Below are positions 31,332 through 41,592 of a DNA stretch of 64,000 bases, piece by piece. Positions within the stretch are counted from its first letter, which is position 1; each line of letters begins with the position of its first letter. A model generated the notes under the pieces. That model did not search any database, was not told where the DNA came from, and saw only the letters and a program-made list of their open reading frames with translations. The DNA lies in assembly GCA_010093485.1 (NCBI GenBank), contig MU001495.1:2709765-2773764 (forward strand), given 5' to 3'. Position numbers and translations under genes: made by a program. This stretch comes from Karstenula rhodostoma CBS 690.94 (taxonomy: Eukaryota; Ascomycota; Dothideomycetes; Pleosporales; Didymosphaeriaceae).

Positions 31332-32648
31332 TCATAGCTCATCCACTGCATTCTTCAATTCCTCCACTTCACCCCTCCCCCACTCTATAACTTTGACTTG
31401 CCATTTCCTTCCCTTACCACCGCCCTTCGCTGCCTTGACTATTTCCTTAACTTTGGCCGACAAGGTTGAGACTAAATCTTCCCTTCCTTGTATCACGATT
31501 GTACCAGTCGATTTGACGTCGCCAGTGCACAGCAAGATGACACCATCTTGCTTAAGTGTGTCATCCATTTCGATGAGAACACGGCTGACAAAATCCACGC
31601 CATCATCAGGTCGGTGTAGAAAAGCGCCGACAGAACTCTGGAGCGATTCCTTGATCTGTTGAGCCTGATACTTTGCAAGCTCTGCAATCATCCTCTTCTC
31701 TTTTCTTCTACCTTCTGAGACTTGGTTGTTGAGGTTTTTGATCTTGTCTGCGATATCTTCAGGGGCTGCGCTGGTTGAAAGCGAGATACCAATATCACGG
31801 AGGCTGTTAATCGAAGTTATAGCCATTTTCACAGCACGGTCGCCGGCAGTGAAGAACAATCGACAGTTTGTTCCTCTTATCGATTGAGTGTGATGCAGGA
31901 GAATCAGGCCGATGTGCGATGTCTGCTTGAGATGGGTTCCGCAGCAAGCATTGTAGTCTAGGTCCCCGATCTTGATGAATCGTATCACCCCCTCCTCCCC
32001 ATCGTAGTCTTTGGGAAGACTTGAAGATTGTTTCCCTTTTGGTATTTCGACCGTGACAGGGAGATTCTCGCGCACTGTAGCGTTGCATCTTAGCTGGATG
32101 ATGCTGATCTCTGCGTCTGTCGGTTTGCGTGGGAGTTCAACATAATTCATTTCCCCTGGTTGTCCCATGCTCCAGCCAAGCGTGGGTAGTTCTATGCTAT
32201 CCATGATAGCAGAGAGTAGATGCTGCCCGGTATGCTGCTGCATTAGATCCCATCTTCGTGAGTAATCCACTGTCTGTCTCACTCTCATGCCGACTTCTAA
32301 CGGCGTTGGTGAGAAATGAATACACCTTAAGCCGTGTCTTTGAATGTTTTCAATGGGTATTTCGCTCGCTTCTGTGGCTCGGAGAGGTGTGATAAGGCCA
32401 TGGTCAGTGTGTTGTCCGCCACCCTCAGGAAAGAGTACAGAATCAGCAAATTCGATCAACCATGTCTGCGGTGTATCGGCTGTGACGTTCGAACGATCGG
32501 TGGACTTCTCGATTTTGGATTTCCGATCATCTTTTGGTGGGATAAACTCCTCGCATGAGATCACCTCCGTTTCCAGCGTCTCCAGGTAAGAGTCTTTTTG
32601 GCACGACAATGCACCGACGATACTTCGTTGAACCACGTTGGCTGTCAT
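31332..32648 (-). CDS. AlaX-type alanyl-tRNA editing protein
   Basis: Single exon. The frame is open to an upstream ATG at 32690, but the second Met (MTANVVQRSIVGALSCQ) fits the family better and gives 438 aa. The protein is a free-standing relative of the editing domain of alanyl-tRNA synthetase and removes serine or glycine wrongly attached to tRNA-Ala. Zinc ligands are visible: HTGQH (His153/His157 in the longer numbering) and CCGTH (Cys250/His253). The characteristic FPEGGGQHTDHG is also present. The C-terminal 130 residues, with a charged coiled stretch (EGRRKEKRMIAELAKY) and a DHHA1-like end rich in Gly/Lys (KAAKGGGKGRKWQVK), match the long AlaX-L class. It corresponds to the yeast YNL040W type. 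Confidence 0.92.
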   Translation of the reverse strand: MTANVVQRSIVGALSCQKDSYLETLETEVISCEEFIPPKDDRKSKIEKSTDRSNVTADTPQTWLIEFADSVLFPEGGGQHTDHGLITPLRATEASEIPIENIQRHGLRCIHFSPTPLEVGMRVRQTVDYSRRWDLMQQHTGQHLLSAIMDSIELPTLGWSMGQPGEMNYVELPRKPTDAEISIIQLRCNATVRENLPVTVEIPKGKQSSSLPKDYDGEEGVIRFIKIGDLDYNACCGTHLKQTSHIGLILLHHTQSIRGTNCRLFFTAGDRAVKMAITSINSLRDIGISLSTSAAPEDIADKIKNLNNQVSEGRRKEKRMIAELAKYQAQQIKESLQSSVGAFLHRPDDGVDFVSRVLIEMDDTLKQDGVILLCTGDVKSTGTIVIQGREDLVSTLSAKVKEIVKAAKGGGKGRKWQVKVIEWGRGEVEELKNAVDEL

Positions 32649-32690
32649 TCTTAACGAAAGACAAGATTGCAGAAAGCAACTGTATATCAA

Positions 32691-33975
32691 AGATTATCGA
32701 AGATGTTGTGGGATAGGATATTCATTGTACGTTAGTAGCGGAAGGGGCAACGTGGGCTATCTCTTAGCGTGGTGGAGATAACCCGGAGATAGTGGGGTTC
32801 GGCGTTACTGATCCCACAGCCTTTGCAGCACGTAGCAGCATAATTCACCCACAGCAGAAAAACCATCATTGCGTAAATAAGTGTATGATTATGTTTTGGA
32901 TGAAAATATGTTGTCAGTATAGACTGCGTAACGTGGCTTTGGCGTGGCGTCTTCGCACATGTCGCGTTTACGCGAAATACGGATCCAACTTCAAACACGT
33001 ATCGACCTTTTGCCGTACAAACAAATAAAAGAGTTATGGTTAAGAGAAGAAGGGAGTGAAAAGAAGAGAAGAGAACCTAGTGGAGGCAGAAACCATGATC
33101 CAATCATCTGCGGCATGTCGGACGGGCTAAACATGAAAGAGTGGTTCTGCGTCTTCCCCCAGCTCCAGCTCCGAGTGATCATCAGTCACGACCTTACACT
33201 GGCAAGCAACGAAACCCAAGCAAGCACCTCAAATCAAAACTTGAATAAAACAACCAGTGCTTGGCGTGATGGGCTAGGCATGTTATGAATGATACTTTGA
33301 ATGTCTGGTTGGCTCATGGCTGATGCGAAATGCACTCCAAGAAGACGCGAAGTAACAACTAGAATGAACAAGCCACTGTGGGCTAAAGAGAAAGACGGAG
33401 CACCGAGCACTTGAGAAGAGACTGAAACACGGCGCCGGAACATAGCGATAATTCCGTTGTCTATAGGGACGCACCGTACCACGCGCGATCGATACTCCGA
33501 GGGATGCAGAACGGACACGCAACAGATGCAGAAGAAATTCACCTACAAGACCACTAGAAAGTCTGATCCGCCGGGACGTGCGCGAGCTTAGCGATATGGA
33601 TAACCTACTGAATAATTCCAAAGTATTGCGCATATCGCCATGAACATGCGGCATGTTGGGGGAACCAATAACTACTTGAGGTGAGTTGAATAGTAACGCT
33701 AATCACATGGTCGTCGATACTCGTACGCCTAGCTTACCCCATGCTTAGTGATATACATTTTAGATCGTCTAACATGATGTACACCGTTGATCTGCACCCG
33801 AACGGTCGTTTACTCCCGTGTGGGGCGATCGACAAAAGAGCAGACCACCGAAGCGCCAACGTGCAAGTCACACTACGCAGTAATCTGTTCCATGTCCCTA
33901 TTGCTTCACGCACGTGGGAGGGATGTTATAAAATGAAACTCTACGTCTTCATGGGTGATACAAAGAACAACACTC
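32691..33975. other. Intergenic region
   Basis: No supported gene. It includes the upstream region of the AlaX gene. Open frames on both strands are short and lack recognisable features. Confidence 0.5.
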
Positions 33976-34555
33976 ATTGGCTCTTATATTCCTTATCAAT
34001 ATCTGTTGCATTCTCCTCACTACGGACGTGGTTACACCTGACAGGAAGTTTTTCACCGCCGACGAAAAGAATATGGGCGACCTTTTCTTTCTGGGCGCTA
34101 AACAGGGGAGATGGATGAACTTCTAGGGTTGTTGCCTCTGTCACGGTCCGCACCTCTACCAAAGCTGAAGATGGCAGGACTCACATTTCTAGCACTATTG
34201 TACCTAATGGAGACAATTCCGACAACGTATTCTGGTGGACCAATGCTGCCTGTATCGTCGCTTCCCTGATTTCGTTAAGCGAGGCACCCACGCGTACCCC
34301 ATCATCCTACACACCACTGATGAGCAAACTTCTTCGACTTTAACTCCTTGGATCGTCGCGGATATGTCGCTCGATGACTTTAAACCCCTGACGGCCGACC
34401 TCCGCACGGAGTGGGAGAGCCGCCAACTCAATGTTCCGCTCAACTTTTCGGAAACGAATAATTTCTACAAGGCGTGTGCGACATATTTCCCCAACGGCAC
34501 TGTTAGCGTACTCAACTTGCGCACCGCATCGCCATTGATTGATGAACGTGTTTGA
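33976..34555 (+). pseudogene. Frame-broken gene remnant of unknown family
   Basis: Three protein-like stretches follow each other in three frames with no intron signals between them. First comes a hydrophobic start then TPDRKFFTADEKNMGDLFFL (about 33985-34124, ended by TAG). Next is VVASVTVRTSTKAEDGRTHI...VFWWTNAACIVASLI (about 34127-34268). Last is FVKRGTHAYPIILHTTDEQT to SPLIDERV (about 34270-34555, TGA). They read as one protein interrupted by two frameshifts. The first block begins with a leader-like hydrophobic stretch, so the ancestor may have been secreted. The family is not recognised. Alternative: unrelated chance open frames. Confidence 0.35.
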
Positions 34556-34929
34556 TAGACATACTTTCTTGGCTCCCCATTCCAAGGCCTGGCTTGCAGA
34601 CACTTGTGCAAACTCCTCCTGCTGGTGATGTACATACTCCTGCGGCTGCTTGAAGCAGACTACATAAACAATAGTAAGCGGCAGAGCCAGCATGGAGGTA
34701 AACCTAAGAATTATGCACATGTGAAGCATTTCGATTCCGTTATGTTAGAGACAGATAACGCAAAGACGACACGAATCGTCTTCTATAATGACCATCTACA
34801 TGAACGTAACCCTAATAACCTTCAGTTAAAGTCTGAACTTTCTATAAAATATGCTACAGTTAAAACGCCAAAGACCACCAGTCATGGGCCAAAGCCAACC
34901 CTCCAGAGCCTGGCCAAGCCATCTCTCCT
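34556..34929. other. Intergenic, 3' side of the toxin gene
   Basis: A+T-richer than its surroundings; no feature recognised. Confidence 0.5.
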
Positions 34930-36414
34930 CTAAGCACCAGTCTTACCCCCAGTCTTGGTGCCTTTGCCACCCTTGGTGCCTGTGCTACCCTCAGACCACA
35001 CCATCTTCTTTCCAGCCTTCTTCTTCTTGAGAGCCCTGAGGTACTCCTGGTAGCGGGCTTTGTTTGACACGCTGGGGCCACAGTCACCCTTCTTTGCCGG
35101 ACACTTGCCACCATTCTTCTTCTTCTCTGCGGGTGTGCATACCGGACACACACCCCCATTTGCCTTCTTCTCTGCCGCTGTGCATTTAGGGCACACACCA
35201 CCATTTGCCTTCTTTTCTCCTGGTGTGCATGTAGCCGCCTTGGCCGGGCACTTACCACCATTCTTCTTCTTCTCTGCCGCGGTACATGTAGACTTGGCTG
35301 GGCACTTGCCACCATTCTTCTTCTTCTCTGCTGCCGTGCACGTCGCCTTCACAGGGCACTTGCCCGCCTTCTTCATTGCAGCAGTGCACTTAGCAGTAGT
35401 CTTACACTTTCCGGCCTTCTTCATCGCAGCGGTGCACGTCTTAGTACCGGAGGTGGGCTTCTTTTTAGGCTTTTTGGCGGTCTTCTTGGTGGTCTTCTTG
35501 CGCCTGCCAGCAGTCGAGGGCCTCTTCCTGGATGTGCGAGAGCCTCGAGACCTGGCACGGGCCTCGAGAGGAGCAGCGGTGGCCACATCGACGGCATCAT
35601 CGATGTCGATATCAAGGCCGGAAGGCGACTGGTTTGCGAAGATTTCTTCGGCACGCTTGCTGGGGGCCCTGGGTTTGCAGTGGGCATAGCGAGCCCAGGG
35701 CAGTTTGCTCCAAGCTGGGTGGTTTCTCGGGAAGCCAGAAAGGGGAAACTGGGCACCGCCGTGGGGCTGTCCACCATCTGTATTATGTCAATATTTGGTC
35801 CATCACAAGGTGTGAAAAGGGGACTTACACATGGACTGGCTGAAATCAGGGTTGCGTTGGTATGGTTGCTCGAACGCTCCGCCCTTGCCATCTGAAACGA
35901 ATCTGTGCCAGCCTTGGACCTGTTCCCACGGAATCTTATCTATGGCGGCGAATTCCAGCTCATGGGGGAACGGACTGTACCCTTTCAGAGTGGCCTCAAC
36001 ATCGATGAGCCCTTCATCGGTCGCGATCCTGTAGATGTAGGCGTTTCCTCCATGGTGTTTGGTGACCCAGCCTTCGGCTACTGAGTACTTCCACGTGGTG
36101 GAAACGAACCCATCATTGTCCACACTAGCGCCATCTTTACCACCTAGGCAATGCCTATAGAGACTGAGATCTTCCAGGAGGCCGTTGTGGGTGCCCTTCG
36201 TCGTAAAGCCACGGGCGGCTTTGAGCGCACTTGGGGAACGACGATCCGCTCGCCAGACATATATGACATGTTGGTTCAGGTTGGCTCGCTCTTCAAAATG
36301 ATGCGAGGTGACGTTCCCGACATCTTCGAAGTCCCCTTCGAGGGGCGCGAGGGGCGCTGTGTTGCCAAAAGCAGCAAGGAATCCAAGAAATACGAAAGGT
36401 GCTTTCCACATCAT
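34930..36414 (-). CDS. Secreted ADP-ribosyltransferase toxin (heat-labile enterotoxin A type) with basic Cys/Lys repeat tail
   Basis: Two exons (36414-35829 and 35777-34930; 51-nt intron) encode 477 aa. Residues 1-19 are a signal peptide. The ADP-ribosyltransferase domain (about 45-180) shows the R-S-E order of the cholera/LT-A group: Arg55 in YVWRADRR, the STT strand at 105-107 (GFVSTTW) and the E-x-E pair Glu152/Glu154, followed by IPWEQVQGW. It would transfer ADP-ribose from NAD to a target protein. Residues 268-305 form a Lys/Arg tract like a histone H1 tail or nuclear signal. Residues 310-428 are about eight short repeats of the type CTAAEKKKNGGKCPAK. The tail is positively charged with regularly spaced cysteines. 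A TATA-like TTATAAAGG lies near 36621-36629. No break was found. The target and the role of the tail are unknown. Confidence 0.85.
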
Positions 36415-37762
36415 GATGCTTGGGTTCTGGGCGAACTAGCCGAAAGAATGTTATAGGTTTTTACAGCCCGAAAGATCGAATGAATGGCAAGTTGCCTAAA
36501 TGAGTGACTGGGACACAAAAGAATGTAAGAGGAGAGGAAGGAAAAAAGACGAAAAGGCTCGCGTGCTCGCCGCGTGTTTGAGTGCTGTGTAGAGAATACC
36601 TGGGGTCGCACAAAGCAGGCCTTTATAACAGCCCTCTCGCTGAAAATCCCCCATACATTTCGACGCTACGCAGTTCGGAAATACAGCTTTGTTCCAGAGT
36701 ATAGCGTAGTCTACTCGGATGATACAATTATAGCTAGAGTGGTGTAAGCCATGCTGCTTTGGCGGAGTGCTAGACCTGGAACCGTGTCCGGATGGTCTAC
36801 AGTCGACCAGATTCGTCAAGCAACTAGCAAGTCCGCGGGCGTAGGGCCGTCCTGTGGTCTACGTCGAGAGATGTACCGAGAGGGGTGCGCCATGCAATTG
36901 GCTCCCGCTCGTATCCGAGTGTTGGCAAGTGGCTGTACTCGAGAACCGTCGGCGCTCCGGTTCGGAGTTCCAGCATTGGCAGAAGCTTTGGGATGGCCCG
37001 GAGCAGTGCCGGTACCTCACGAACAAATCTCGACGCGGACCACCGGGAAAACCTTGAGAGCGATGCGTTGGCTGGCAGGTTGTCTTCGCCTATCTACGAT
37101 AGTCGCGCGTGCTGGAGGTTATTCCAGCAATCTGTACCACCCAGTTCATATGGTCCCGATGGTCAATATACCTTCGAGAGACGATTACTCGCAGTACAGC
37201 GCTTGTGGTTTTCTGATTGTTGACTCGAACTACAAAGTAGTGTCCCGTAAAGTGGTGCAGCGCTTACGCATCAACCATCGTTTCACAAGATCCTCATGCT
37301 TAACTCCCTTACCACACACAGTTAGCCCCATGGTCTGAGCTTTTAGCGCCAGGGGCAGTGTCTTCCGTGCGTAACATAGCCGCATGTGGCTAGTCGTAAG
37401 CGTTATGAGCCAATTACCGACCAAGCTGTGCCTGAACTCTTTCCCGTTCATGGTATTAATATCAGCGAAACTCTTCTTGGTATCATGGTTCATTGATGCG
37501 AGTTCTTGAGGCTCGTATGCCATGAACACACTCTTTCACTTTGAGATTGAAGCTTTTGGCATCACAAACCACCAGCAATGGCTACTACAAACTCGGCATT
37601 GGTATTGCCTGATGAGGACCGTAACATGTGGGGATCCCGGAGTCGTGCAAAATGAGGACCGTAGCGTGGTTACATCGTATCACCACCTGCCAAATAGATG
37701 GAAGCGAGTAAGCGGTTACCAATCGGGTGGTGCTGTCATGTCGCACGGTCATCCGGCTAAAT
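36415..37762. other. Intergenic region
   Basis: Contains the toxin gene promoter (TTATAAAGG near 36621). A 67-codon frame at 36854-37057 (+) has plausible composition but no recognisable domain and is not called. Nothing else seen. Confidence 0.5.
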
Positions 37763-38191
37763 TTACTTAGCGCTCGCTTTGGATCCTGCATCCTCCAACT
37801 CGCACCCCATGAATATCCTGCACAAATTGGCAACGCTTTCCTTCGCCTCTTCCACAGGTACATCCAGCGATCCTACCACCTTCTCCCAAGTAATCTTTTT
37901 GAGCTTTGCCCACTCATTGCCTTCGGCCTGGGTGGAGTTGCCAACCTCGACAGTGACTGCGAACTGCTCTGTATTCGACCAGCTCCTGTACCAATGGACG
38001 GTTGTGTTGCCCTGAGCGTCGGGGTCATCGGTGATGCATAACCACTTGTCGTCCATATCTCTGGGCCTAAATCCTTCCAGCAGCTTTTCGTAGTCCGCGC
38101 GTTTGACAGCAAGACCCCATTCTGCCGAGGCTGGGACCTGGATAGCGTGGTATGTAGGTGTTTTTGCTGGGATGTGGCGACCAGTCGGCAT
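37763..38191 (-). CDS. Small conserved-looking hypothetical protein, 142 aa
   Basis: A complete single-exon frame with natural composition: mixed alpha/beta pattern, five tryptophans (for example WGLAVKRADYEKLLEGF and TVHWYRSWSNTEQFAVTVEVG) and no signal peptide or membrane helix. The length suits a one-domain soluble protein. I do not recognise the family. The start MPTGRHIPAKTPTYHAI is the only in-frame ATG before the globular part. Neighbours (toxin gene, long empty region) give no functional hint. Confidence 0.6.
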   Translation of the reverse strand: MPTGRHIPAKTPTYHAIQVPASAEWGLAVKRADYEKLLEGFRPRDMDDKWLCITDDPDAQGNTTVHWYRSWSNTEQFAVTVEVGNSTQAEGNEWAKLKKITWEKVVGSLDVPVEEAKESVANLCRIFMGCELEDAGSKASAK

Positions 38192-41100
38192 GATGAAGGA
38201 TGAAGGCAGCTACAGCTCGTGTGCGCTGTGAGTTGGGGTAAAGGGGACCACGGAAATGTTTGAGGATGTTGTCTTGATGGTAGAAGGAGGGTTCAGCAGT
38301 CAGAACGGGAACTGAAGCGATGTGGCCGCTTGTGCCGCCTGGCCCCCCGCTTTCCACGTGCTTGCAGCCCCCGCGCTATCCAGCCGTCCGCACAGCAGCT
38401 ACACGCTAGCCAGGCCATCGTCCAGGTAGCGTGAAACAACTTGCGCGAAACTCCCCAACGCCCAGGAGCATGTAGCTGCACGGCGCATTGCATATCCTCC
38501 GGAGGTTTATCTCTACGTTCTAGAGACGGAATAAACCCCTACAGGATATCGCTTTGTTCGCATCGGTCTTGCACGTGCTGAGCAGCGCTTCTAGTATCAA
38601 GGATATGGATTGATTTGTCCAGGGAGTATATTGGCTGTGACGAAGTTGAGTAATGAGATTATCTTCATTGAAAGTGAATTCTCTTGACCGTGATCTCAAG
38701 CTATGTCGAGAGTATGACAGAAAACGTGCTGACTGGAAAATCTTTCTGCAGAGAGGCAAGATTGGTCAAGCGTGTTTACCACAAGGCCAAATAATCAGCA
38801 GCTGATTAGAAAGTCTCCCACTGAGCAAATCACCAAATGCAAACCTCTTATTCCAACTTCTAATTAAACAACGAGATCAACACGGCTTATCAGTGTGTGC
38901 TTCCTGCGGACATAGATCCCTCTATGTCGGGTGAATAGCAGCAAAAAGCTGACTAGTTTCACTCCGGCGAAGGGACCGTTCATCGAGAACATTTTGCGAT
39001 TAATCATATCGACTTGGCCCACGCAGCCGCGTGGCGTTCGGATCACGTTCGACATACTCCTTTTGCGTTTACAGTACTTACTTACATCCGGCTGCAGAAA
39101 CACTAGCAATATTTTCCGCGTGTCGGACCGCCATTGCCCTTTCAGTATGCAGATGTGAAGTGTGTATATCCCGTGCCGAGGTTTACAAATCGGGCAGGTA
39201 CCAAGACCCAAGACCTGCATAGAAAAGATGTGTATTGAGCTTTTCCCAACCGACCGATTGGGGTCTGGATACTTTTTAGACACAATGTCGATTCATTACC
39301 CCTACTAGGTTGGACCATATGCGAATATCAATATCCACATTGCCCGCAAATACTTCTGAATTAATGGGTATACAGCTGGTAATCTACAGGAACACTCAAC
39401 ATTTCAATAGCTAAGCCATATCCATTAAATCTGGCTAACGGGTAACGATATCAGACGTGATTTTTAGATCATTTAATTCACCACGGCGAATTAGAACGCC
39501 AAATCCGTCAATAGCTAATGCCTACTACAAAGTATCTTGCGAAAATATTATAAGCGTTGAGCTATTGAAGGAGGTAAAACTACTAGACGAATACTTTTGA
39601 ATTTAATAGAGTGTAAGCAATAAAGGGTTTAACCACGAACTTATATGCAGAGGGTTAGTATAATTAAGGCTGAGGGCCTAAGGGGATATCTGGGCGTAAC
39701 CTGTTACACATATTGCACTACTCTTTAGCGCTTGATAAAGTACTTATAGCTACTTCTCGTTATTCTATGCATCTTTCTACTGTTATCAGACCCTCAAAAC
39801 CTCCCATTTTATTTGAAGATGGAGCCTTAGCTGCGCGACCGTCTGGACGGGGAAAGATTCGCGTTTTAAAACTTAAGGGGCTCCAAATTTACATTTCCGC
39901 GCCAGAACATAAGAAGAAGTCATTCTGGGAAGACGTCATTCTGGAGTCGAAGTAGACTGTAATGCCAGGGCTAGCTCATCACGCATAGAACCGAGAGAAA
40001 TAATATATCAGAGCGGAGGCATGACGTGGATTGATTGTGCAACTCTAGCAAATAGGAATTATTGTATAGATATGAATTTGAGTAACCTCGGGGATTGAAC
40101 TGTCGATCGCGGAACTTTGATGATCTGGGAGATAGAGGGGGCTCCAATTTTGCATTTGAACACTTGCTCTCTGGATATTCGGTACTCGGTGATGCTTATC
40201 TTACATCATTAAGCACATCATGTAGGTTTGATCAAATTAAGATTTGTTTTTGCTTCTTATGTACTATGATTATACGACAGACATAGCACACAATCCTGTG
40301 ATTCGTAGTACGTCGTATAGCGATCTGTAACCAATGTGGATATACTGTGTTTAAAGGAGATGTCGTAGTCTGGACCCCAAGTCTAGACACACTCCATTTG
40401 GAACGTATTCCAAGTCTATCGTGTTCAAGGTTAATCACTACGGCGCTGCATCGCTGCCCAAACTTCAACATCACGCCGCTCCTCCACAGAGCCGGCTCTC
40501 CAGATTACCCGGTCCAACAGGCTACGGCATTGTAGACGCATAACTGGGCAGATGCACCAAAACTGCACGGCATAACAATAAACTTCAGCATCACCCGATC
40601 ACAAGGGACAGAAATTGCTCTTCAGCCAAACATTCCGGCGCCAGGTGCCGAGGGCCGAGGCTAGTATAAGCCTCACCCAAGCGTGCTCACTAGCCACCTT
40701 GTGTAATTGTTGTCTTCGGGATACAGTCTCTTGTCGAAATCGGTTAATCCGAGCGAGCTCTCCAGCGTCCTGAGCCTAACCCAGGTGCGTTTCTATTATG
40801 TGCATTGTCGCGATGCGGTACCGAGGCTTTAACAGTCATGCGACTTGCCGCGGACGATAGCATCTAACGCTAATCGATTTGAGATTAGCTCCGAGTGCTG
40901 GACTCTACACCCTGCCATGAAGCAGGGGTATGTAGCGCGTTCGGAGTCCTGTCCTTTGAAAAGACCACAAAGAGGCAGGAAGAATCTCCAAAATGGTTCG
41001 TTGCCTCCTTGGTCTTCGAGAAAATGCAGTCAAGCCAGAACCATTTTTTGTTGCTCTGCCTAAATTTTGCACAGCCTGCGTGTAGCAGAGCTTATTCTGT

Positions 41101-41592
41101 CATCCGAGCTTACATTGTGGTATCGGACTTTGCTCAAGAACGCCGATAAATGATGACGGGAACCGGGCTGTCGGGCTGGCCACTGTCCAGTGAGTTAACC
41201 CAACTTCGCATGGCAACTAAGCTTCGTCAAGCAATGCGAAGGCTTTTCAAGACTCCCCAAGACACGGCTGAAAGATGAGGAACGGCCCCCGCGGGCCCTC
41301 TGCCGCTAGCGATAACGGAAATCTCGCTCTCTTGTCCAATGAGCTACACTATACTTAATCCACATGAGGAAGGACCATAGCAAACCCCCAGCAGACACCT
41401 TGTAATGCCAGCACTCTCGCATTCAGCATCGCTCGTCTGCATCATCGATGCGCAAATCACCTTCCTCTGTGGGCGACCGTGATACTCGCGTGTCGACGCG
41501 ACCAAACGCCATCGATATGTCGCGACCACAAATACCACGAGTGAGCCGCTCATCAGGTCTTCGCAGCACTCGCTCTCTTTGCCAAAGTCAAT
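38192..41592. other. 3.4-kb gene-poor region
   Basis: No gene is supported. The middle part (about 39300-40350) is A+T-richer but keeps CpA and TpG, so it is not a strong RIP tract. An 80-codon frame at 39713-39955 (+) has no recognisable domain. A stray GATGTGAAGTGTGTATAT at 39151-39168 resembles one block of the array but lacks the others. A tRNA-like string near 41290-41360 was rejected. Confidence 0.45.

Noticed and set aside
36854..37057. 67-codon open frame on the plus strand
   Set aside because: Plausible amino-acid composition but short, with no recognisable domain, exon borders or promoter.
39151..39275. Isolated GTGAAGTGTG and TTTTTAGACA strings resembling array blocks
   Set aside because: They are on the plus strand in the wrong order and spacing, and the other blocks are absent; most likely chance.
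41285..41365. tRNA-like string on the minus strand (TGTAGCTCATTGGACAAGAG then an AGCGA/TCGCT stem)
   Set aside because: A D-arm-like part is visible, but there is no proper anticodon loop, T-arm (GTTCRANNC) or acceptor pairing, so a functional tRNA is not supported.
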